A stretch of 40,082 nt of DNA, from assembly GCA_021838445.1 (NCBI GenBank), contig JAKCDU010000030.1, positions 1-40,082 of the forward strand. Direction: 5' to 3'. How positions within the stretch are numbered: the stretch's first letter is position 1; the number at the start of each line of letters is the position of its first letter. The stretch comes from Actinomycetes bacterium (lineage in GTDB: Bacteria > Actinomycetota > Acidimicrobiia > Acidimicrobiales > Palsa-688). The translations under genes were made by a program, and so were the position numbers. The notes beneath the pieces are model-generated. The model searched no databases. It worked only from the letters and a program-made list of their open reading frames with translations, and was not told the DNA's origin. Of this stretch, positions 8,082 through 15,178 are shown one piece after another.

Positions 8082-8696
8082 CTAGGCGCAGTGCTCGAAG
8101 GCGGGCAGGTGATTATCACGGGACACGCTCTGGAGGTTCTGCAACGCCGTGGTGACGTCTGGGTAGGCCGAAACTTCGGGAATGTGGGCCGAGTACAAGG
8201 AGATCACCTGCTGCTCGATGGCCACGCCCAGGCTGCAGGCGGCGCTCAGGGTGGACGGCGCCGCCTGGCCCGCCGAGGCGGTGGGGACCGGGATGCCATG
8301 ACCGGTGAGCAGACCTGTCACGGTCGCGACGTGCTGCTCCTCGGCGAGAATGACATTGGGGAACGGTCCCACCGAACCGAGGGCGGATACGACGTTGCGG
8401 TAGGTGGCCAGAGCCCCGGTCTCAGCCTGGTAGGAGGCGGTGAGCACGGATGACAGAACCGTGCCGGTGCCAGAGGTCGAGGTGGGGCTTGACGGCCCGG
8501 GCCGGCTGGTCGAGACACCTGGGCCTGTGGTGGGTCCTGGCGTCGGGGTCGGCGCCGCCGTGGCCGAGGGTGGGGGAGCGGCCGTGTGGCTGGTCGACGA
8601 ACATGCCGCGCCGAGCAGCGCCAAGGCGACCAGACCAGGAAGCGCCCCGTGCCGGGCGATCGATGGATTGTGCACATGATGGGCCATGACCTCCAC
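8082..8696 (-). CDS. Ferritin-like lipoprotein
   Basis: About 204 residues. An N-terminal signal (GALPGLVALALLGAAC) ends in a lipobox with the modified Cys, followed by a Thr/Pro/Ser-rich linker of ~45 residues that spans the envelope. The C-terminal ~120 residues form a helical domain with ferritin-like features: YQAETGALATYRNVV, then LAEEQHVATVTGLL (ExxH), then AIEQQVISLYSAH and SRDNHLPAFEHC. This looks like a DUF2202/DUF4439-type di-iron or structural four-helix bundle outside the membrane. The start is uncertain: GTG at 8696, ATG at 8687 and a GTG two codons into the HHVHN region are all in frame, and a GGAGG lies just before 8687. It is transcribed divergently from the big secreted repeat protein. 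Whether iron is bound is unknown. Confidence 0.75.
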   Translation of the reverse strand: MEVMAHHVHNPSIARHGALPGLVALALLGAACSSTSHTAAPPPSATAAPTPTPGPTTGPGVSTSRPGPSSPTSTSGTGTVLSSVLTASYQAETGALATYRNVVSALGSVGPFPNVILAEEQHVATVTGLLTGHGIPVPTASAGQAAPSTLSAACSLGVAIEQQVISLYSAHIPEVSAYPDVTTALQNLQSVSRDNHLPAFEHCA

Positions 8697-8720
8697 GGTC
8701 CGGCGTCGTGCCCTCCTTGG

Positions 8721-8882
8721 GGAGAGCCGAACGTCACCGATTGTGAAGGCCTACGGTCGACCCGGCCCCCTCGACCCAGCTTCGGGCAGTTCGCCTCTAA
8801 CCGTGACCGGTCGCCGGCGCGACTCTCGGGGCAGCCGTACCGTCGGTGCGAAGAGCCCCTTCTGCGACGAGGAGAGCCGAAC
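8721..8882. repeat. 12-bp direct repeat GGAGAGCCGAAC spaced 150 bp, in the divergent leader
   Basis: Identical copies at 8721-8732 and 8871-8882. The second is the ribosome-binding region directly before the ATG of the secreted protein (8883); the first lies 150 bases upstream, just beyond the start of the divergent lipoprotein. They may be a leftover of a duplicated leader or a binding site. Nothing else stands out in this 186-base gap. Confidence 0.6.
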
Positions 8883-11800
8883 ATGTCTTTAGTCAAAAAA
8901 GGTGTCATAAGTATTGTCACCGCGGCGACGATGTTGGCGATGTTGGCGATCCCCGCCCAGGGAGCGTCCGGGTCGGGAAGTGGGGGCGGAAGTGGCAGCG
9001 GTGGGAGCGGAGGGAGTAGCAGTACAGGCTCGGTGTACGCCGACATGACCGTGGACCTGCGCGCCGCCGACGGGAGCATCCTCTTGAAGGCCTACCAGGT
9101 ACCGTCGACCTCGGGGTCGGGGCAGCCGACCACCGAGTACTGCGCCCAGCCCGTGTCCTATCGTCCCGTCCCGGGCATCAGCGCGTCGCTCAACCCGGTG
9201 GACGGACGCCAGGTCTGGGTGATCCCGCTCCAAGGAGAGTGGCTCACCAATCCTCCTGACCCGCTGCCGGTGGCGACGATATCTGCGTGTGACCCTCAGC
9301 CGCAGTACGCCATGTTCGTCTCCGACGTGAACATGGAGCGACTCAACCAGGCCCGGTCCACTGACTCCTTCCTGGCGACCAAGTTGGCGGCGGTCACTGG
9401 CAAACTGCTCCAGGGGTCCAGCATCACCCTGGAGTCCACCGGGCGCATCAGCATCGACGGAGTGCCCATCGACGCACCACCGGAGAACGCGGCCGTGTAC
9501 CAGTCCCTGATGCTGACCGGCACCGTGCCCGGCCTGCCGGCCGGCATGGCCGGCCCTCCGGCGTTGATCGGGCCGACGCCCGCCGGGCCGAGCTCCAACA
9601 GTCAGTTCGACGCGTGGGAGCTGGCGGCGGCGGCCGTCGGGGCGGCGGCCAGCAAGGATGTGCCGGTCACGGTGGACACGGTGGAGTACTACAACCGGAT
9701 CCTGGGGTTCCCGCCCAGCACCTCCTCGTCGGGTGCTGCGTACGTGTCACCTTGGGGGGTCAGCTTCGTGCGGTCGGTGGATCCGGGTACCGGCGTTGCG
9801 ATGACCACCGGTGAGCAGTTCGTCGACTACAGCGGGTTCAGTTACAACCGTTCCCAGACCTTCACCGGGAGCGTCACCTGGCTCGACGTGCCGACCATGA
9901 CCTGGAAGGTCAGCCGGATTGCCGATGTCGTCCCGTTCACCAACCTGTCCTCCTATCCCGAGATCGGGGATCGCACGCTCCACGGGGTCGTGGCCTTCGC
10001 CCAACTAGCGGACGACGTCCGGGCGCTGTGCAACTTCATCCCGGACAACACCTTCATTCCCGGCTTCTTCATGGACGTCCCGGGTACCGACACCACGGCA
10101 GCTCAGCTCCGAGCCATCGTCGACCCTGCCGTCGGGTTCGGATCGCTGCCCGCGAGCGCGTTCGAGACCTACCCGTTCCACATGACCGCGTCCCTGCTCA
10201 ACCCCTTCGCCGGTAGCGCCCTCGCCGACGCCCGCCTGCGGGTCACCGTGCACGCCCCCGAGGCTCTCAACGCCGATGATGTCACCGTGGTGGCCGCCGA
10301 CGGGCAGCCCGTGACCTTCGGTGTGAGCGGGTCCGATCTGGTCGGGTGGTGGGGGCCACCTTCGGGATTCCCCGTCCCCCCCGGCTACAACGTCTCGACC
10401 GACTTCGCCGTGACTGTGGCCGACCGTGCTCCGACTGGTGCCTATCAGGTCACCCTGGACCTGGTCCGCGCCAGCGACCCCTCGCAGGTTCTGGCTTCCA
10501 CCACCGCCTCGACGAGCGTCCTGGCCAACCAGCCGACCGTCCTGTGGGGGCCGGCCGTGCCCAAACTGGCGACCGAAGGGGTGGCGATGGCGCTACCGCT
10601 GCAGGTCTACTCGCCGGTCGAGACCGGTGGTCGGTTGGTGCTCGACGTGAGCGGCCCCCCCACGCTCGGAGTCGCGGACGTATCTGTCTACGGGAGCAAC
10701 GGGGCCCAGATGGTGGCCATGCCGCTGACTCTCGACGCGTCGGGTCATCTGGTGGGGACGTGGGATGTCGCCCTCGCCGCTCGCTACACGCCGGTCACGT
10801 GGTACGCAACGGTGGCATCTGGCGCACCGGTGGGCATCTACAGCTTCGGGGTCGGGCTCCAGGGAGCCAACACGCTGGCTCCGAGTGACGTGTCGGTCGT
10901 CGCTCCCGAGAGCCACGGTCAGAAGCCGCCCGGGGCGGGAGAGGACACCACCGCGCCGACGGTCACGGTCACAGCCATCAGTACTCCCTCGGCGACGGCG
11001 TCGTTCGCTCTCGCCGCCGACGAGACCGACGTGAGCTATTCCTGCCAGCTGTTCGTCGACGGGGTCGCCCAGCCGCCGGAGACCTGCACCTCGCCCGTGT
11101 CGTTCAGCGATCTCCAGCCCGCAGTCTATGTCCTGGCCGTCACCGGGGCCGACGCCGCCGGCAACGTCTCGAGTCCGGTGATCGTGACCTGGACCGTGGG
11201 TCCCCCCGCCTCGGGGGTCGTCATCACCAGTGCTCCCAGCAGCACCCTGACGGTCGGCCAGTCCGGATCCGTCTCCTTCTCGGCGACCGGTCCGGCGCCG
11301 TTGCAGCTGGCCGCCGTCGGGGCGCTTCCCACCGGGGTCACCTTCACTGACAATAGTGATGGCACGGCCACGCTGGGCGGAACCGCCGTAGCGGGCACCG
11401 AGGGCAGCTACGAGTTGGTTCTCGTGGCCTGGTCGGGGAACACCGCGACTTCGCAGACCTTCGTGCTCACCGTGGCTGCGGCCGCAACTGCTCCGGGGAC
11501 CACCAGCCCCGGCACCCAAACGTCGGGACCGGGCTACTGGTTGGTGGCGTCTGATGGTGGGGTGTTCGCGTTCGGTGATGCCGGGTTCTATGGTTCGGCG
11601 GGGTCGGTGAGGCTGGCTGCGCCGATTGTGGGTATGGCGGCGTCGTCGGATGGTCGGGGCTACTGGTTGGTGGCGTCTGATGGTGGGGTGTTCGCGTTCG
11701 GTGATGCCGGGTTCTATGGTTCGGCGGGGTCGGTGAGGCTGGCTGCGCCGATTGTGGGTATGGCGGCGTCGTCGGATGGTCGGGGCTACTGGTTGGTGGC

Positions 11801-12026
11801 GTCTGATGGTGGGGTGTTCGCGTTCGGTGATGCCGGGTTCCATGGTTCGGCGGGGTCGGTGAAGCTGGCTGCGCCGATAGTCGGACTGGAGCGCGACCGC
11901 CAGACAGGGGGCTACTGGCTGGTCGGCTCCGACGGCGGGGTGTTCGGGTTCGGGGCACCCTTCGCCGGTTCGGCCGGGACGCTGCCCCTCCGCCAGCCGG
12001 TGGTGGTGATGTCCTCCGCCGCCTGA
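8883..12026 (+). CDS. Large secreted protein with Ig-like domains and C-terminal GYWLVASDGG repeats
   Basis: A 1047-residue exported protein. Residues 1-28 are a Sec signal peptide (ends AIPAQGASG), then a Gly/Ser linker to ~50. A beta-rich region follows in which two related ~100-residue domains occur in tandem (around 445-550 and 555-680; compare LVGWWGPP..APTGAYQVTLDL with LVGTWDVA..APVGIYSFGVGL). Residues ~687-769 are an Ig-like domain with a Cys pair, and ~770-870 resemble a He_PIG/cadherin-like fold. Residues 884-1047 are four 42-residue repeats. No sortase motif or C-terminal anchor is seen. ATG at 8883 preceded by GAGGAGAG. The first codons are unusually AT-rich and include a TTA (8889-8891), rare in high-GC actinobacteria. 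Probably a surface or adhesive protein; no enzyme motif was found. Confidence 0.85.
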   Translation: MSLVKKGVISIVTAATMLAMLAIPAQGASGSGSGGGSGSGGSGGSSSTGSVYADMTVDLRAADGSILLKAYQVPSTSGSGQPTTEYCAQPVSYRPVPGISASLNPVDGRQVWVIPLQGEWLTNPPDPLPVATISACDPQPQYAMFVSDVNMERLNQARSTDSFLATKLAAVTGKLLQGSSITLESTGRISIDGVPIDAPPENAAVYQSLMLTGTVPGLPAGMAGPPALIGPTPAGPSSNSQFDAWELAAAAVGAAASKDVPVTVDTVEYYNRILGFPPSTSSSGAAYVSPWGVSFVRSVDPGTGVAMTTGEQFVDYSGFSYNRSQTFTGSVTWLDVPTMTWKVSRIADVVPFTNLSSYPEIGDRTLHGVVAFAQLADDVRALCNFIPDNTFIPGFFMDVPGTDTTAAQLRAIVDPAVGFGSLPASAFETYPFHMTASLLNPFAGSALADARLRVTVHAPEALNADDVTVVAADGQPVTFGVSGSDLVGWWGPPSGFPVPPGYNVSTDFAVTVADRAPTGAYQVTLDLVRASDPSQVLASTTASTSVLANQPTVLWGPAVPKLATEGVAMALPLQVYSPVETGGRLVLDVSGPPTLGVADVSVYGSNGAQMVAMPLTLDASGHLVGTWDVALAARYTPVTWYATVASGAPVGIYSFGVGLQGANTLAPSDVSVVAPESHGQKPPGAGEDTTAPTVTVTAISTPSATASFALAADETDVSYSCQLFVDGVAQPPETCTSPVSFSDLQPAVYVLAVTGADAAGNVSSPVIVTWTVGPPASGVVITSAPSSTLTVGQSGSVSFSATGPAPLQLAAVGALPTGVTFTDNSDGTATLGGTAVAGTEGSYELVLVAWSGNTATSQTFVLTVAAAATAPGTTSPGTQTSGPGYWLVASDGGVFAFGDAGFYGSAGSVRLAAPIVGMAASSDGRGYWLVASDGGVFAFGDAGFYGSAGSVRLAAPIVGMAASSDGRGYWLVASDGGVFAFGDAGFHGSAGSVKLAAPIVGLERDRQTGGYWLVGSDGGVFGFGAPFAGSAGTLPLRQPVVVMSSAA
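11532..12023 (+). repeat. 126-bp coding tandem repeat, four copies
   Basis: Copies begin at 11532, 11658, 11784 and 11910. Copies 1 and 2 are identical base for base over 126 bp, copy 3 differs at a few sites and then diverges in its last third, and copy 4 is degenerate and ends the gene. Each encodes GYWLVxSDGGVFxFG ... GSAGS ... PIVG. The first copies prefer T-ending codons (tct gat ggt) and gcg/tcg/ggg, unlike the GC-ending codons of the rest of the gene and of copy 4. Confidence 0.95.
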
Positions 12027-12033
12027 CCGGCGT

Positions 12034-12274
12034 CCGGTCGAATTTGGCGCCCAGGTCCCGACCCCTGAAGAGGATCTGCCGGGCGGTGGCTCTGTCGAGG
12101 GCGGCGAGCAGTTGGAGCAGGGTGGTCTCGGCGGCTCCAACCCACAGCCCCCAGGAGACCGAACTCGCGCAGCCGCTCTATGAACGACAGGAGCATCTTG
12201 TTCATGACGATGATGGTCCCGATGAGCAGGGCCAGTATGGTCGCGCCGGTCCGGGCCGCGGCCAGGAACGCCAT
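12034..12274 (-). pseudogene. Scrambled ABC-transporter relic: FtsX-type permease piece joined to an ATPase piece
   Basis: On the minus strand, 12274 to about 12150 reads ALLIGTIIVMNKMLLSFIER and LREFGLLGAVGWSRR, the signature of a MacB/FtsX-family permease (usually LIVMNTM..S..ER.REIG.LRAVGW). One frame over, about 12155 to 12045 reads GAAETTLLQLLAALDRATAR then QILFRGRDLGA, which matches the start of an ABC ATPase just after Walker A (GxGKTTLLQLLxxLDxPTxGxILFxGxDL) with the G-x-G-K part lost. The two pieces abut within a few bases and in different frames. In intact systems they are separate proteins. It lies between the secreted protein stop and the DMT start, and overlaps no convincing gene. 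A decayed insertion or deletion product is the best reading. Confidence 0.55.
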
Positions 12275-12307
12275 ACTGTGCCGGGCCTCGGCCGCCGGGA
12301 GCGCCGG

Positions 12308-13222
12308 GTGATCCCGTCGGTGCTGGCTGCGCTCGCCGCCGCCGCCTGCTTCGCCGGGGCCGCCGTTCTCCAGCAGGAGGCGGCCCAGGCCACATCCGCC
12401 GACGATTCACTCCGGATCGCGCTGCTCGTACACCTCCTCGGCCGACCGAAGTGGCTGGGTGGGATCGCCATGCTGGTGTGCGGGTACGGCTTCCAGGCCG
12501 TGGCCCTGGCCTACGGACCGGTGGCTCTGGTGCAGCCCGTCGTGGTCACCGAGCTGGCCATCGCCATCCCCGTCGCCATGTGGCGCCGCCGACGCCACCC
12601 CCTCGCCCGGGACTGGATCGGCATCGCCTCCGTCCTCGGCGGCATCAGTGGCTTCCTCGTGAGCGCCTCGCCGCAACCGGGGGTCGCCAACCCCGACGAC
12701 GCCACCTGGATCGCCTGCCTGACCCCGGTGGTGGCGGCGGTGTCGATCCTGATCGTCCTGTCGGTCCGTGCCCGGGGTCCCGCCCGGTCCATGCTCCTCG
12801 GGGCGGCCGCCGGCTGCGCTTTCGGGATGCTCGCCGTGCTCACCAAAGCGGTGGCCTACCAGGTCGGCCGCGGTGTCAGTGTTGCGCTGACCGGTTGGCA
12901 GGTCTACGTGCTGGTGGCCTCGGGGATCGGGGCGCTGCTCGTGTCCCAGAGCGCTTACCAGGCCGGCCCGCTCGCCTACTCGATGCCCATGATCGGCGTT
13001 CTCGAGCCGGTGCTCGCGGTGCTGATCGGCGACACCGCCTTCGGCGAGGAGATCAGGCTGAGCGGTGGCTACCTGGCGGCGCAGATCGCCACCGCGGCGG
13101 TGGCCATCGTCGGCATCGCCCTATTGGCGAGCTCGCCGACGGTGCTCAGCATCTACGAGGAACAGAGCCCCGCGGCGCCCCCAGGAGGGTGTCACCGCAC
13201 CGGCAGCGCGCCGAAACGGTAG
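12308..13222 (+). CDS. DMT/EamA-like multi-pass membrane protein
   Basis: About 304 residues, nearly all hydrophobic with roughly nine to ten membrane segments, in two halves as in drug/metabolite transporters: VLAALAAAACFAGAAVLQQE, GFQAVALAYGPVALVQPVVV, ELAIAIPVAMWRRRR, WIGIASVLGGISGFLVSA, and later QSAYQAGPLAYSMPMIGVLE. The GPxALVQPVVVTELxxAIP and AGPLAxSxPxIxxLEPVLAVLIG motifs are typical of this actinobacterial DMT subgroup. I chose the GTG at 12308 (GGGAG 6 bases upstream); the frame is open further upstream but that part is the antisense of the ABC relic and is not hydrophobic. Its 3' end overlaps the convergent DODA-like gene by 31 bases. Substrate unknown. Confidence 0.83.
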   Translation: MIPSVLAALAAAACFAGAAVLQQEAAQATSADDSLRIALLVHLLGRPKWLGGIAMLVCGYGFQAVALAYGPVALVQPVVVTELAIAIPVAMWRRRRHPLARDWIGIASVLGGISGFLVSASPQPGVANPDDATWIACLTPVVAAVSILIVLSVRARGPARSMLLGAAAGCAFGMLAVLTKAVAYQVGRGVSVALTGWQVYVLVASGIGALLVSQSAYQAGPLAYSMPMIGVLEPVLAVLIGDTAFGEEIRLSGGYLAAQIATAAVAIVGIALLASSPTVLSIYEEQSPAAPPGGCHRTGSAPKR

Positions 13223-14004
13223 CCGGAGGCCACTGCGCCACCCATGAAGCCGTGGTAGTTGCGCACCGCCGGTTCGTCCTCGGCCGCGCCGAGAGCCACC
13301 ATGAGGGGGAGCAGATGGTCCTCGCGGGGATGGCATATCCGGGCCGCCGGAGCCTGCTCCCAGCCGATGAGCTCCTTGGTCCGCGTCGTCGGATCGGCCT
13401 CCATCGCCCGGTGCAGCCAACCGTCGAAATGCTGCGACGGCTCTGCCGCGTCGGGGCCGAACCGGCGCAGATTGTGGTAGCTCAGCCCGCTGCCCACGAT
13501 GAGCACCCCCTCGTCGCGCAACGGTGCGAGGGCCCGTCCGACCTCGAGGTGGTCCACCGGGTCGAAGTCGGCCTTGATGGACATCTGCACGACCGGCACG
13601 GCGGCGCCGGGCCAAGCCACGAAGAGGGGGACGAAGGTCCCGTGGTCGTAGCCGCGTCGGGGGTCCCGCCCGGCGGGGATGCCCGCCGCTTCGAGCAGCT
13701 CGGCCACACGGGCCGCCACACCGGGATGTCCGGGGGCCGGGTAGCGGAGGTGGTAGGTGAAATCCGGGAAGCCGCCGTAGTCGTAGAGCATGGGCGGTTC
13801 GGCGCCCGTCCCTATGGTGAACTGCGGCGCCTCCCAGTGGGCGGTCACGCACAGCACCGCGGTGGGGTCACCGACCTCGCCGGGAATGGACTGCAGTGAC
13901 TCCTCGAGATCGCCGAAGTCGAACGGGATCAGATCTTTGATCCACGGCCACGGTCCACCTCCGTGGGAGATGAAGTAGGTGGGAAGGCGGGTGGTGGACT
14001 CCAC
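13192..14004 (-). CDS. LigB-superfamily extradiol dioxygenase, DODA/YgiD type
   Basis: A 270-residue cytoplasmic class III ring-cleaving dioxygenase-like enzyme of the 4,5-DOPA extradiol dioxygenase group. Metal-binding His positions are visible: H14 (YFISHGGGPWPW), H56 (CVTAHWEAP) and H121 (RRGYDHGTFVPL), with a further conserved His in the REDHLLPLMVALGAA block. Length is normal. ATG at 14004. It is followed by a 31-base tail-to-tail overlap with the DMT gene and preceded 42 bases upstream by the MarR regulator on the same strand, so it probably sits in that regulator's operon. YgiD-like proteins cleave catechols in vitro; the physiological substrate is usually unknown. Confidence 0.92.
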   Translation of the reverse strand: MESTTRLPTYFISHGGGPWPWIKDLIPFDFGDLEESLQSIPGEVGDPTAVLCVTAHWEAPQFTIGTGAEPPMLYDYGGFPDFTYHLRYPAPGHPGVAARVAELLEAAGIPAGRDPRRGYDHGTFVPLFVAWPGAAVPVVQMSIKADFDPVDHLEVGRALAPLRDEGVLIVGSGLSYHNLRRFGPDAAEPSQHFDGWLHRAMEADPTTRTKELIGWEQAPAARICHPREDHLLPLMVALGAAEDEPAVRNYHGFMGGAVASGYRFGALPVR

Positions 14005-14046
14005 GGTCGGGCTCTCCTGGCTAGCGGTCTCGGTCGGGCGGGGTTC

Positions 14047-14571
14047 TCAGTGCTCGGTCGGGCGGGTTCGGTTGAGCGGGTGCGACGAGCTGAGCTCGAG
14101 GTCCAAAAGGCCCATGGCCTTGACGAAGGTGGCGCGCTCCTCGGGGCTGAGCTGCTCGAGGACGCGCGCCACGGGGGCGCTCGAACCTTCGAGCCACCGG
14201 TCGACGCACCGGTGGCGTTCGGGGCAGACCGACAGGAGCGTGCGCCGCCGGTCCTTCGGGTCCGGCGTGCGTCGAACGAAACCGGCGCGCTCCAGATCGG
14301 CGACCACGCCGCTGACCGTCGGGAGGGTCAGACCCAGGTGGGACGCCAGGGCGCCGACGGTGAGCTCGCCCTCGCGGATCTGAGCCAGCGCCGAGCGGTG
14401 ACGCGGCCCGAGGCCGGGCGGGGGTTCGTCGACCCGGGGGGTGGTGCGGCGCAGGCCCCGGGTGATCCGGGGAAGGAGCTGCACGAGCCGCTGCACCCCC
14501 TCGTGCACGGTGCAGCCCTTCTCCATGGCCGGCCCATTGGGCTCACCGGAGCTTGGGGTTCCTCGGGCCAT
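14047..14571 (-). CDS. MarR-family transcriptional regulator
   Basis: About 174 residues from the ATG at 14571. The winged helix-turn-helix is clear: LTVGALASHLGLTLPTVSGV, then VADLERAGFVRRTPDPKDRR, with the DxRR wing. The flanking helices (VQRLVQLLPRITRGL and LEQLSPEERATFVKAMGLLD) form the dimer domain. I chose 14571 (MARGTPSS) because the longer frame from 14661 runs through the operator and the divergent gene's leader. MarR proteins usually repress their own operon and a divergent gene and release DNA on binding phenolics or on oxidation. Here the DODA-like dioxygenase follows on the same strand and YceI is divergent, with an inverted repeat between. Confidence 0.9.
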   Translation of the reverse strand: MARGTPSSGEPNGPAMEKGCTVHEGVQRLVQLLPRITRGLRRTTPRVDEPPPGLGPRHRSALAQIREGELTVGALASHLGLTLPTVSGVVADLERAGFVRRTPDPKDRRRTLLSVCPERHRCVDRWLEGSSAPVARVLEQLSPEERATFVKAMGLLDLELSSSHPLNRTRPTEH

Positions 14572-14597
14572 GTCTACCACCCTAGGCCGAGATGATA

Positions 14598-14612
14598 TGG
14601 TTCGTAGAACCA
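14598..14612. promoter_or_regulatory. Likely MarR operator: TGGTTCgtaGAACCA
   Basis: Perfect inverted repeat with 6-base arms and a 3-base centre, in the 79-base gap between marR-type and YceI genes, in a locally AT-richer stretch (gatatggttcg...aaagtattt). A TATCAT hexamer on the minus strand (14593-14598) abuts it and could be the -10 box of the regulator. Binding by the neighbouring MarR is an inference. Confidence 0.6.
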
Positions 14613-14650
14613 AAGTATTTGGGCGGACGAACAGAAAGAGGAGCAACGAA

Positions 14651-15178
14651 ATGCCGATCACCGATGTGAGCCTTTCCGACCTGAGCCGCTACACCGGCAC
14701 CTGGACGCTGGACCCCGCACAGACGACCGTGACCTTCCGGACCAAAGCCATGTGGCTGCTGCCGGTCAAGGGGACGGCCAAGGCCGCCAGCGGAGCGGCC
14801 AAGGTCGATGCTGACGGTAAGGTCGAGGGGCGTTTGAGCATCGACATGAAGTCCATCTCGACGGGTATGGCCAAGCGGGATCAGCACCTGCAGACGGCCG
14901 ACTTCTTCGACACCGAGAAGTACCCGACGATGGAGTTCGAGCTGAGCGGCGTGCGCGCCCAGGGCGACGGCCTGGCCCTCGACGGTCAGCTACGCCTCCA
15001 CGGGCAGGAGCAACCGGTGTCGCTGGTGGCTCGGGTCAGCGTCGAAGGTGAGCGGGCGACCATCGCCGCGTCCATCGACGATCTGGATCGCCGGCGTTGG
15101 GGTATCGAGTGGACCAAGATGGGAGCCGGCGTCCACAACCGGGTCGAGGTGACCGCGGTGTTCGCCAAAGGCGCCTAG
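14651..15178 (+). CDS. YceI-family protein
   Basis: A 175-residue lipocalin-like protein that in this family binds isoprenoid or other amphipathic ligands. Features: YTGTWTLDPAQTTVTFRTKA near the start, VEGRLSIDMKSISTGMAKRD, QHLQTADFFDTEKYPTMEF and a C-terminal RRWGIEWTKMGAGVHNRVEV, the standard YceI sequence blocks. No signal peptide is visible, so this is probably a cytoplasmic form. ATG at 14651 with GAGGAG about 7 bases upstream. Divergent from the MarR gene with the palindrome in the gap, so probably derepressed together with the dioxygenase. Its 3' third is antisense to the open tail of the membrane-protein gene. Confidence 0.93.
   Translation: MPITDVSLSDLSRYTGTWTLDPAQTTVTFRTKAMWLLPVKGTAKAASGAAKVDADGKVEGRLSIDMKSISTGMAKRDQHLQTADFFDTEKYPTMEFELSGVRAQGDGLALDGQLRLHGQEQPVSLVARVSVEGERATIAASIDDLDRRRWGIEWTKMGAGVHNRVEVTAVFAKGA

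Noticed and set aside
11532-12023. Possible CRISPR-like array because of the regular repeats
   Set aside because: The units are contiguous, 126 bp, without spacers, in frame and protein-coding.
10593-12410. A long His/Arg-rich minus-strand frame across the repeat region
   Set aside because: It is the reverse reading of the 126-bp repeats (HNRRSQPHRPRRT-like pattern) and of the ABC relic; no independent coding evidence.
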